A stretch of 60,852 nucleotides of DNA. Origin: Bacteroidales bacterium (GTDB lineage Bacteria; Bacteroidota; Bacteroidia; Bacteroidales; WCHB1-69). Below are positions 49,396 to 58,043 of the stretch, piece after piece. The DNA lies in contig JAIKYR010000043.1 in assembly GCA_024682995.1 (NCBI GenBank), positions 1-60,852 on the forward strand, read 5' to 3'. The notes beneath the pieces are model-generated. The model did no database searches, was not told where the DNA came from, and saw only the letters and a list, made by a program, of their open reading frames with translations. The translations under genes and the position numbers were made by a program. Positions within the stretch are counted from its first letter, which is position 1. Every line of letters begins with the position of its first letter.

Positions 49396-50484
49396 TTATG
49401 GATCATCATTCTTTCCCCAACAAACGACATTGTCACATTGCTTTAGCACTTCATCTCTTTTTCTTGTACTAAACTTATAATTACCACATGGACAATGACG
49501 ATTATATCCAAGATATCTGCATTTTAGTTGATATTTTTCTTGATTCTTTATAATGTTTCCATATTCACACAAAAAGGGAGTAGGATATTTCATGCCATCT
49601 TCGTGACTTTTTATAGCATAGAGCACCTCTTGGTAAATAGGAGCTAGGTTATTTGAACTTAGTATGACTTCCTTCTCGGCTTTAGGATCATAATGTAAAC
49701 CTTCCGCACAAAGGGTATCATCTACTGCCAGGACTTTTCCATACAAACCTGACAAACTTTTAATGTGTCGGAACCATTTTCCCGGCTTAACGGAAACAGG
49801 GTTAGCAAAATTGAAGAAACGTATAGGTCGTTCTTCATCATCGCATTCAACAAGATCTCGTACAGCATCTTTTTCATCATTGATTTTAATCTCAATTATT
49901 CTCCCACCATTTTGTTTTTTATCGTCAGTGCACTCATGAGTAACCCAGACTTCTATACACACTGGCTGTCTTTTATCATTTTGACTATCTGTCAAAAACA
50001 GATCGGCTATATATTTTTTTCTACCATCAGGCAATAGTTGATAATACCCCTTTTCAGAAGTACATGTATCATAAATTTTTTTCAAATCGACAGAATACAA
50101 TCCCTCACAATCGCACTCTCTCCAATGATATTTATCATAGAAAACACAATTTGACACATTCTTACAGACCTGCTTAGCATGATAACTCACAATAAAACTA
50201 TCATTTTCTTCAAATCGCTTTTTTATTGCAGCTTTCGCATATTCATGCAAATATTTGTTTGGATCACAAACACTACCTTTTTCATGTCGAAAATGATGTT
50301 CTCGAACTTCCCCTAGCACTGGAAACAATTCAGCCCCACAACCATAGCAATGATATTGGGTCTGACTTTTATTCTCTTTAGTAATTTCATTTATAAATAC
50401 AGGATTCCCATTGTCGTCTATGGCATAGGGATAAGTATATGCATTATTATCACTTATCTTCGCTGGGGTATTCTTACAAATCAT
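49396..50484 (-). CDS. CoiA-like protein: zinc-finger-like N-term plus candidate PD-(D/E)XK nuclease domain
   Basis: YHCYGCGAELFPVLGEVREHHFRH, KYLHEYAKAAIKKRFEE, YIADLFLTDSQNDKRQPVCIEVWVTHECTDDKK; C-terminal Cys cluster CRYLGYNRHCPCG. Confidence 0.5.
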   Translation of the reverse strand: MICKNTPAKISDNNAYTYPYAIDDNGNPVFINEITKENKSQTQYHCYGCGAELFPVLGEVREHHFRHEKGSVCDPNKYLHEYAKAAIKKRFEENDSFIVSYHAKQVCKNVSNCVFYDKYHWRECDCEGLYSVDLKKIYDTCTSEKGYYQLLPDGRKKYIADLFLTDSQNDKRQPVCIEVWVTHECTDDKKQNGGRIIEIKINDEKDAVRDLVECDDEERPIRFFNFANPVSVKPGKWFRHIKSLSGLYGKVLAVDDTLCAEGLHYDPKAEKEVILSSNNLAPIYQEVLYAIKSHEDGMKYPTPFLCEYGNIIKNQEKYQLKCRYLGYNRHCPCGNYKFSTRKRDEVLKQCDNVVCWGKNDDP

Positions 50485-51052
50485 CTATAGCGGAATTTTT
50501 AACTTTTTCTGTATTAATCTCATCCCAATAAGACAAGACTACAAAACAAGAACTAACTCCATCATGGTTTATCTTTAGTATTATATCACCTTTTGATGTT
50601 TTCCATGATGTCTCATATTTACAACGGTCAAACTTAACTTCATACATCCGCGAATTATCATCTTTAGGCTCAGAATAGCCCTCAAATTTTTCATTCACTT
50701 CCTCTGGCACTCCATACTTTTGTATCAACATCTCCTTAAGATGACTATATGTACCATACAATTGAGACCACGTTTCATTTTCAGGAAATATCACAGCCAC
50801 CTTACTTACCACACCCGTGGACTTGGCACTAATTGCGCCAACTTTACAGTTCTTATAGGCAGCAAATTCACCAGAGAATAAGGCAACACCATCCTGAGTC
50901 ACTTCATGGGTAAATCCTTTCTGTTTCATCTTCATAACAAAATCACTAAGACTTCCATTAATAGGAACACCTTTAAAGGTCATATGTTCCACCTGAGCAT
51001 TAATGGTGATCATTACAAAACATGACAAAATCAAAAAAACAATCTTTCTCAT
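50474..51052 (-). CDS. hypothetical secreted protein
   Basis: Signal peptide (FLILSCFVMITINAQ); overlaps the start of the CoiA-like gene by 11 bp. Confidence 0.65.
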   Translation of the reverse strand: MRKIVFLILSCFVMITINAQVEHMTFKGVPINGSLSDFVMKMKQKGFTHEVTQDGVALFSGEFAAYKNCKVGAISAKSTGVVSKVAVIFPENETWSQLYGTYSHLKEMLIQKYGVPEEVNEKFEGYSEPKDDNSRMYEVKFDRCKYETSWKTSKGDIILKINHDGVSSCFVVLSYWDEINTEKVKNSAIDDL

Positions 51053-51069
51053 ATCTAAAATTTCAAAGG

Positions 51070-51711
51070 TTATTTATTAAACATTCGCTTGGGCAATTTC
51101 ACATATTTCAAACAGTTGTCTTTCAAAAAACGCATAACAGACTCCCACTCTTCCTCTGTCTTATAATCAAGCTTCACATCTATCATAGTGGAGTTACCGT
51201 ACTCACTATCAATAATATCAACCAAAAATCCATCTTCGGATTCCAAAGTCTTAACCTTAAAATAAGGATTTGTATTGACATGTGCCTTATCCACCCAGCG
51301 TTCACCGATAGTAAAGCACACAAGATAATCAGGCAGAATCATATCGGGAAGCGGATTACCGTCCGTACTTACATCCTTAAAGAATGTTATACAATTACTC
51401 AATCCCATTCTAGTCAAAATCCCAGGCATCACCTCAAAGAATTGTGAAACAGCATCTTTTCCCGTCTTGTCTTTCCCTGTTTCATCAGCACAAAGCACCG
51501 CCAAATCCGGATTATCGGCCAAATCTTGAAAATAATTATGTTTCAACACTTTGGAAATCCTCGCCAATAATTGAATATCCATATTGTTTCGCCTAAAGAT
51601 ATTATACACATTACTTCTTTTGCAGTTAATAGCTTCTGCAAATTCAGTAATATTCCACTGATTCTTACGAACTTCATTTTCTATCAATTCGCCTATAGTT
51701 TTCTCAGTCAT
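51070..51711 (-). CDS. XRE-type HTH protein with C-terminal unknown domain (start corrected)
   Basis: ITEFAEAINCKRSNVYNIFRRNNMDIQLLARISKVL helix-turn-helix. Confidence 0.75.
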   Translation of the reverse strand: MTEKTIGELIENEVRKNQWNITEFAEAINCKRSNVYNIFRRNNMDIQLLARISKVLKHNYFQDLADNPDLAVLCADETGKDKTGKDAVSQFFEVMPGILTRMGLSNCITFFKDVSTDGNPLPDMILPDYLVCFTIGERWVDKAHVNTNPYFKVKTLESEDGFLVDIIDSEYGNSTMIDVKLDYKTEEEWESVMRFLKDNCLKYVKLPKRMFNK

Positions 51712-52076
51712 AATGATATTGTTTTTTTTAATCGGTTGCAAAAATATCTTTTCTTTTAAAACAACATTAAAAACTGGTGTATCATATTTTTGTACATAAT
51801 TTTTCAGACATAACCTGCCAGCTTCAAAAAAGATGTTTACATTGAGGATACATAAAAAAGAGCATATACGCAAATCTTAAAGAATGTATCGAAAATGGCA
51901 GGAATGAGATAACAAACTATCTGCTTTACAACCAATTATCTTTTTATAGGGATGCCTGCTTTTGCTTTCTGGCGTTATTTTACCATAAAAGAGCCCTTGG
52001 CTTTTGGTCGTTAGTTATCGGGACTTTGAACCTTGAACCTCAACTAAGAATTTTGAACTATAGCTATGAACTTCCT

Positions 52077-52112
52077 TACTTTCCCACTTTCAACATTACA
52101 AACCCTACAAAC
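52077..52112. repeat. dispersed intergenic repeat, inverted copy of 18631-18666
   Basis: 33/36 identity in reverse complement. Confidence 0.8.
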
Positions 52113-52120
52113 TTCGGGAT

Positions 52121-52765
52121 TTATCGCATATCGTTTACCTCCACGCCGGGGTGCTGGCTTTTGTCAAACACAAAATAGCTGTCTGACAGGGTGACGTTGG
52201 ATTTGAACTGCTCTATATAATAGGTATATACCGTATTGTCTTTGTCATACATCGCAATACGAAGAATATGATGGTTGCTTTTCTGGATATAAAGGCGGAT
52301 ACGGTAATACGACTGCGCGCGCAACGGGGTGAGGTCCACGATGGAGACCGACTGGTTGTTGATGAATTCTTCCCGGATGAACTTGGCGCGGAAATGCTTG
52401 TCCCAACCTTTGAGGATGCGTTGCGGATTCATCATATTGTCATCATCCTCCGGATCATACTCATAAATAGAAACTTCATTAGTGGATTTCTGGTAATTCC
52501 AAATGCTCTTCCCGTCGCAGAAAAACGATTGCCCATTGTAGGTAGTGCGGTATTTTTCACCCTTGATGGCGAAATCACCCTGCGAGGTGCTCAAGGTCTT
52601 GCCCTCTTTGGTGGCTTTCAAGGTGTAATGAAACTGCATAGAGGTGTATGACTGGTACTTTGCAGAGACAGCCTTCAGCAAATCGCCGGCCCCGCCGTCC
52701 ACATTCTGGGCCGACAGGCTCCACGTCAGGAAGAGAGCAATGAACAGGGAAAGGGTATTTTTCAT
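52121..52765 (-). CDS. LolA-like outer membrane lipoprotein carrier protein
   Basis: Signal peptide; LLKAVSAKYQSYTSMQFHYTLKATKEGKTLSTSQGDFAIKGEKYRTTYNGQSFFCDGKSIWNY; adjacent to ftsK. Confidence 0.85.
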   Translation of the reverse strand: MKNTLSLFIALFLTWSLSAQNVDGGAGDLLKAVSAKYQSYTSMQFHYTLKATKEGKTLSTSQGDFAIKGEKYRTTYNGQSFFCDGKSIWNYQKSTNEVSIYEYDPEDDDNMMNPQRILKGWDKHFRAKFIREEFINNQSVSIVDLTPLRAQSYYRIRLYIQKSNHHILRIAMYDKDNTVYTYYIEQFKSNVTLSDSYFVFDKSQHPGVEVNDMR

Positions 52766-52867
52766 AATCGATGTTTCAAAAAGGGTTAAATCAAAGGTTT
52801 GCAAAACCGAGTTGCGAAAAAAACGCGGAATAGGATGCTTTATTGTGGCAAATGTTTAAACGTTCGC

Positions 52868-55468
52868 TCAAAGCAGTCCTTTGCTGGCCAGCAGGTCGCG
52901 CAGCTGGGCCTCGGTCTTCATCAGCACCTCGCGGGGCTTGCTGCCGTTGGCCTTGCCCACGATGCCGAACTCAGAGAGCTGGTCCATGATACGGCCGGCA
53001 CGGTTATACCCCAGTTTCATACGACGTTGTATCAAGGACGTGGATCCCTGTTGCGTCTGCACTACCAGCACGGCGGCATCCACAAACAGCGAATCGATAG
53101 CGTCGCCGCCAGCGTCATCATCACCATCATCGAAATTGCCGGCATCGCCTGCCGCCGGATCGGGCACGTCAGGCAACTCGTACGGATGCAACAGCGGACT
53201 CAGCTCGGATTTTTCCTGAATGTAGTTGGCAATCTTCTCCACCTCGGGCGTGTCCACGAAGGCGCATTGCAGACGGATGAGGTCGCTGCCCGTGGATATG
53301 AGCATGTCGCCCTTGCCGATGAGCTGGTTGGCACCCGTGGTGTCGAGAATGGTCTTGGAGTCCACACCCGACTGCACGCGGAAGGCAATACGCGCCGGGA
53401 AGTTGGCCTTGATGCTGCCAGTGATGATGTTGACCGACGGACGTTGCGTAGCGATGACCAGATGAATGCCGATGGCACGAGCCAGCTGGGCCAAGCGGGC
53501 GAGCGGCTGTTCCACCTCGCGCCCCGCGGTCATGATCAGATCACCGAACTCATCGATAATCAACACGATATACGGCAGATAACGGTGGCCCATCGCAGGC
53601 GAAAGGCCGCGCGAGCAGAATTTGGCATTATACTCCTTGATGTTGCGCATCCGCGCCATCTTCAGCAGATCATAGCGGTCGTCCATCTCCTTGCAGAGGG
53701 AATTGAGCACATGCACCACCTTCTTCACATCGTTGATGATGGCCTCCTCCTCGTCGGGCAGCTTGGCCAGATAGTAATTCTCTATAGCCGAATAGAGCGT
53801 GAACTCCACCTTCTTGGGGTCTATGAGCACGAACTTCATCTCCGCCGGATGCTTCGTGTAAAGCAGCGATGTGATGATGGCATTGAGGCCCACTGACTTG
53901 CCTTGACCGGTGGCACCGGCCACCAACAGGTGCGGCATTTTGGCCAGATCCACCACAAACGCCTCGTTGCTGATGGTGCGTCCCAACCCGATAGGCAGTT
54001 CATACTTGTTGTTTTGGAATTTGTCAGAAGAGATTATCTCCTTCATGGAGACGATGTTAGAGTTCTTATTGGGCACCTCGATGCCGATGGTGCCGCGTCC
54101 GGGTATCGGAGCGATGATACGGATGCCCAATGCAGCGAGGCTCAAGGCAATATCATCCTCCAGATTCTTGATCTTGCTGATACGCACACCCTCATCGGGG
54201 ATGATTTCGTACAACGTGACCGTAGGTCCGATGGTGGCGGTGATTTTACGGATAGGGATGCCAAAACTCTTCAATGTGGCCTCGATACGTTTCTTGTTGT
54301 CTAACAATTCGCGTTTCATCAGCTCTTCCGTGGCCTCCTTGGCGGGATAGTCGTTCAGCAGGTCTATAGGCGGGAACTCGTAAGTGGACAATTCCTTGCG
54401 CGGGTCATAGGGTTCCAGATTCCGGACTTCCTCCGCCGTAAGCTCGTGTGGCTCTTCTTCCGGGACTTCCTCAACATCCTCTTCCAAATCATCCTCTGAA
54501 CCAAACGTTTCATCTTTCACTTCATTGGAAACCAGTTCAAAAGGCACTTCCACATCTTCCTTCACTGGTGTGAACGGTGAATTGGAATATTCGGTTTTCT
54601 CGTCGGTATCCTTCTCCGTTTCAAATTCCACCACATTGGCGCCATGGTACTCTTTGCTGAGGCATCCGTGGTCGGTCACATAGAGATCATCGAGGTCCTC
54701 GTGCCGGGTATCCGTCTCTTGCGCGGTGGTCTGTTTGCGTTGTTTCCAAGTCTTGCGTTCCGCCGGCGGGTTCTGTTTCCGTTCCTCGATGGAGGTCTGG
54801 ATCCGCCCGAACCATTCGCTCAGTGGTATGTCATAACACAAGATAAGAATAATGACAAGCAGCACCGCAACTATGAGGTACGTGACCGCCTTCTGCACTG
54901 AAGCGAGCAGGAAGGTGTCCACCAGCGTGCCGAAATAGCCGGCCACGAAGGCATAGTCGCCGTCGGGGCGCACGAAGAGGCCGAGGAACATGGATAGCCA
55001 TGCCATGGTAAGTATCACGTTGATAGTCGTCTTCAGCAAGTTGACGGGAGATTTGCCCACGGTCAGACGCCAGCCATAGAGGAAGAACAGGAATGCGAAG
55101 CCGATGGAGCTGACCCCGAAGAGATCGTTGACGAAAAAGTAGGCCAGATAGGCCCCCACCGTGCGGGCGATGTTATGTGACGCATCCTGCCCATCTGACA
55201 GGACGAAGTGAATGTTGTTGTGCGCATGGAAGTAGAACGACACGATGGAGACGAAAAGCAGCAGGGCGAAGCACATCAACAGCACACCATAGACCTGAAT
55301 CATACGCGGGCTTTTCAACTGCTGGAAAAAGGAGCTCCCCCCCGACGACTTCGAGCTGCTCTTACGTTTGCCTTTCGGGGTGGACCCTTTGCGGACCTTG
55401 GCATGGCGGGTATTGACAGGCTTTGCCGTCTTGGAGTTTCGGGTGATGACTTGACTGGTAACTTTCAT
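52868..55468 (-). CDS. ftsK: DNA translocase FtsK/SpoIIIE
   Basis: TM N-term, MPHLLVAGATGQGKSVGLNAII, IVLIIDEFGDLIMTAG, C-term winged helix STSLIQRRMKLGYNRAGRIMDQLSEFGIVG. Confidence 0.97.
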   Translation of the reverse strand: MKVTSQVITRNSKTAKPVNTRHAKVRKGSTPKGKRKSSSKSSGGSSFFQQLKSPRMIQVYGVLLMCFALLLFVSIVSFYFHAHNNIHFVLSDGQDASHNIARTVGAYLAYFFVNDLFGVSSIGFAFLFFLYGWRLTVGKSPVNLLKTTINVILTMAWLSMFLGLFVRPDGDYAFVAGYFGTLVDTFLLASVQKAVTYLIVAVLLVIILILCYDIPLSEWFGRIQTSIEERKQNPPAERKTWKQRKQTTAQETDTRHEDLDDLYVTDHGCLSKEYHGANVVEFETEKDTDEKTEYSNSPFTPVKEDVEVPFELVSNEVKDETFGSEDDLEEDVEEVPEEEPHELTAEEVRNLEPYDPRKELSTYEFPPIDLLNDYPAKEATEELMKRELLDNKKRIEATLKSFGIPIRKITATIGPTVTLYEIIPDEGVRISKIKNLEDDIALSLAALGIRIIAPIPGRGTIGIEVPNKNSNIVSMKEIISSDKFQNNKYELPIGLGRTISNEAFVVDLAKMPHLLVAGATGQGKSVGLNAIITSLLYTKHPAEMKFVLIDPKKVEFTLYSAIENYYLAKLPDEEEAIINDVKKVVHVLNSLCKEMDDRYDLLKMARMRNIKEYNAKFCSRGLSPAMGHRYLPYIVLIIDEFGDLIMTAGREVEQPLARLAQLARAIGIHLVIATQRPSVNIITGSIKANFPARIAFRVQSGVDSKTILDTTGANQLIGKGDMLISTGSDLIRLQCAFVDTPEVEKIANYIQEKSELSPLLHPYELPDVPDPAAGDAGNFDDGDDDAGGDAIDSLFVDAAVLVVQTQQGSTSLIQRRMKLGYNRAGRIMDQLSEFGIVGKANGSKPREVLMKTEAQLRDLLASKGLL

Positions 55469-55514
55469 TTACACAGGAAAATTTATAAAAGAGAGGAAAA
55501 TATTCTATTATGAT

Positions 55515-55523
55515 GCAAAATTA
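55515..55523 (-). promoter_or_regulatory. Bacteroidota -7 element TAATTTTGC
   Basis: Upstream of ftsK. Confidence 0.4.
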
Positions 55524-55649
55524 GTATAATTTTATCTTAGTTATTCCGTTAAGTAATTCGGAATATGAACATATTCATGTTAGAAAAAAACAAGTCAGAT
55601 AGGATTCTATTCGGCTCATTGATATTATTTTTGCTCAAAATTTTTAGCT

Positions 55650-56348
55650 ATGCGTCATTTATTGTTATTACAGGCCGATTCCGGTGCCATGCCGGTTGTT
55701 GCCGAACAGGCCTCCCAAGTGCAGGAGACCTCCTATTTCCAACTTGTATTTGCGCTCAACAGCTTATGGATTATGATCCCGCTGTTTCTCATGCTGGGCT
55801 TCGCCATCTACCTGTTTGTCAAGAAGCTGATGGTGCTGAACCGTGCCTCCAAGGAGGAATACAACTTCATGAACAACATCCGCGACTTCATCCACGATGG
55901 CAAGCTGGACTCCGCCATGGCGCTTTGCAAGGGCAACGACAATCCGTCGGCCCGTCTGATTGAGAAGGGTCTTACGCGCATCGGCCGCCCACTGGATGAT
56001 GTGCGCACTGCCGTGGAGAACGAAGGTAACATTGAGGTAGGCCGTCTGGAGAAAGGCGTGTCCGCGCTGGCCACCATCGCCGCCATCGCCCCGATGCTCG
56101 GATTCTTGGGTACTGTCGTGGGTATGGTCTCCGCCTTCCACAACATGGCCGCCGACCCGAACAACTTCAACATCGGCACCCTGTCATCTGGCATCTACAC
56201 CGCCATGATCACCACCGTGGCCGGTCTTATCGTCGGCGTCATCGCCCTGGTGTTCCACAACATGATCGTTTCCAAGATCTCCAACGTGGTCTATATGCTG
56301 GAGGTCCGCACCACAGAGTTCATGGACCTGCTTCACGAAAACGTCTAA
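55650..56348 (+). CDS. exbB: MotA/TolQ/ExbB proton channel family protein
   Basis: LSTIAxxAPMLGFLGTVVGMVSAFHNMA-type core; three TM. Confidence 0.93.
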   Translation: MRHLLLLQADSGAMPVVAEQASQVQETSYFQLVFALNSLWIMIPLFLMLGFAIYLFVKKLMVLNRASKEEYNFMNNIRDFIHDGKLDSAMALCKGNDNPSARLIEKGLTRIGRPLDDVRTAVENEGNIEVGRLEKGVSALATIAAIAPMLGFLGTVVGMVSAFHNMAADPNNFNIGTLSSGIYTAMITTVAGLIVGVIALVFHNMIVSKISNVVYMLEVRTTEFMDLLHENV

Positions 56349-56360
56349 AAAAGCTCCGCC

Positions 56361-56801
56361 ATGGCTATCAAGATGCAAAACAAAATCGATACGACGTTCA
56401 GCGCCACGTCCATGTCCGACTTGGTGTTCCTGTTGTTGATTTTCTTCATGCTCACCTCCACGATGGTCTCCCCGAACGCCATCAACCTGGTGCTCCCGAA
56501 GAGCAACACAGACAAGCAGCTCGTATCCAAGAACATAGAGGTCTATATCAACGAAGACCTCCTCTACTTTGTCAATCCGGGAGGTTCCAAGGCGCAGCCC
56601 ATCCCGTTTGAGGAGTTGCTGCCAGCCCTTCAGGATGCCGCCGCCAAGGACAACTCCGACATGAAATCCATCGTGTTGCGCGCCGACAAGAGCGTACCTG
56701 TGGAGAATGTGGTTGCCCTCATGGACGTGCTCAATGAAATGAACGAAGCCTACCCGGAAGGGGAACGCTATAAAATGGTTTTAGCCACCGAAGGGAAATG
56801 A
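56361..56801 (+). CDS. exbD: ExbD/TolR biopolymer transport protein
   Basis: TTFSATSMSDLVFLLLIFFMLTSTMVSPNAINLVLPKS. Confidence 0.93.
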   Translation: MAIKMQNKIDTTFSATSMSDLVFLLLIFFMLTSTMVSPNAINLVLPKSNTDKQLVSKNIEVYINEDLLYFVNPGGSKAQPIPFEELLPALQDAAAKDNSDMKSIVLRADKSVPVENVVALMDVLNEMNEAYPEGERYKMVLATEGK

Positions 56802-57493
56802 GAGAATCGAACGAGAATAGAAAAGACACTATCGTATCCTGGGGAACGACGGTCGGCACAATGGCACTCATCATTGTGTTGCTGCTTGCCTTCGGCCTGA
56901 AGTCCCAGATTCCACCTCCACCGCCCAAGAAGACCTTCTACGTAGAACTGGAAGCTCCGACGGGTGGTGGCGGCGGCGGTGGCATGGACGCTCCCTCTCC
57001 CACTCATTCCCGTCAACCCTCGGCTCCCAACTACGCCACCCAGAACGCACAAGACGCGCCTTCCGTGGCCCATTCCACCAAAACATCCACCACCCCGCAG
57101 CCCACACAACCTAAAGTGGACCAGACGGCCATTTTCAAAGGCGGCAAAGGTGGTAGTGGAAGCGGCGGCGGCCAAGGTTCCGGCATCGGCACGGGCACAG
57201 GCTCCGGCCTCGGTCCCGGCGAAGGCGGTGGCTCGGGCGGCGGCATCGGCTACGGCACGGGCGCAAGAGGCATGGTGAACAATATTAATACAACTGTTTC
57301 TGAAGAGGGACAGGTAAGTGTGGAAGTTCATGTGATGGCCGACGGCACCGTCAGTGAAGCCCGCGTGGTGAACACATCGAAAAACAAAACCACTATCACC
57401 AATCGCCTCATTCAACAGCAATGTGTGCAAGAAGCAAAACGAGCTCACTACAAACCAGGGAAAGAGGAATTAAGAATAATTTTATTCCACTAA
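56798..57493 (+). CDS. TonB-like energy transducer with Gly-rich linker
   Basis: Single TM, GGKGGSGSGGGQGSGIGTGTGSG linker, C-term VEVHVMADGTVSEARVVN..QEAKRAHYKPG. Confidence 0.85.
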   Translation: MRESNENRKDTIVSWGTTVGTMALIIVLLLAFGLKSQIPPPPPKKTFYVELEAPTGGGGGGGMDAPSPTHSRQPSAPNYATQNAQDAPSVAHSTKTSTTPQPTQPKVDQTAIFKGGKGGSGSGGGQGSGIGTGTGSGLGPGEGGGSGGGIGYGTGARGMVNNINTTVSEEGQVSVEVHVMADGTVSEARVVNTSKNKTTITNRLIQQQCVQEAKRAHYKPGKEELRIILFH

Positions 57494-57496
57494 TAA

Positions 57497-57522
57497 ACGC
57501 GAAGGGCGTGAAGGACGCAAAG
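57497..57522. repeat. left inverted-repeat arm of the GxxExxY cassette
   Basis: acgcgaagggcgtgaaggacgcaaag; 22/26 complementary to 58015-58040. Confidence 0.8.
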
Positions 57523-57536
57523 TGTTCGCAAAGTCT

Positions 57537-57920
57537 TTATAATCCATTCACAATCCGCTTGATTCCCTGCTTCATCAATTCCACATTGAAGTTCATCAGC
57601 AATCCTAACTTATAACCTCCCAGTCGAAGATATGTCAACGTTTGCGCCATGTGAATACCTGCCAAAGCAGCCACGCTTTTTGTTTCAATCACCACTTTCT
57701 GATCAACTAATAAATCAATTCGAAAGGCGTGCTCAATAACGATATCGTAATATATTATAGGTAAATATTTTTCCTTCTCCACCCGCAAGTCTCGAGATAG
57801 TAACTCATAAAACATACATTCTTGGTATGTCTTCTCCAATAATCCCGGCCCCAGATACTTATGTACTTTCACCGCCGCATCCACAATAATCCGCGCCAAT
57901 TCATTCTCACTCATAACCAA
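57537..57920 (-). CDS. GxxExxY protein (PD-(D/E)XK-like)
   Basis: GPGLLEKTYQECMFYEL (GxxExxY); RIDLLVDQKVVIETKSV (D..ExK); AQTLTYLRLGGYKLGLLMNFN. Confidence 0.92.
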   Translation of the reverse strand: MVMSENELARIIVDAAVKVHKYLGPGLLEKTYQECMFYELLSRDLRVEKEKYLPIIYYDIVIEHAFRIDLLVDQKVVIETKSVAALAGIHMAQTLTYLRLGGYKLGLLMNFNVELMKQGIKRIVNGL

Positions 57921-58014
57921 CCATTTTTAACATAACACTATATGTAAAACATTAATATCATTAAATTATTGCATAAAAAACAATAAAAATAAAAAAATAT
58001 TAATCCCAATAATT

Positions 58015-58040
58015 CTTTGCGTCCTTCGTGTCCTTTGCGT
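58015..58040. repeat. right inverted-repeat arm of the GxxExxY cassette
   Basis: ctttgcgtccttcgtgtcctttgcgt. Confidence 0.8.
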
Positions 58041-58043
58041 ATC

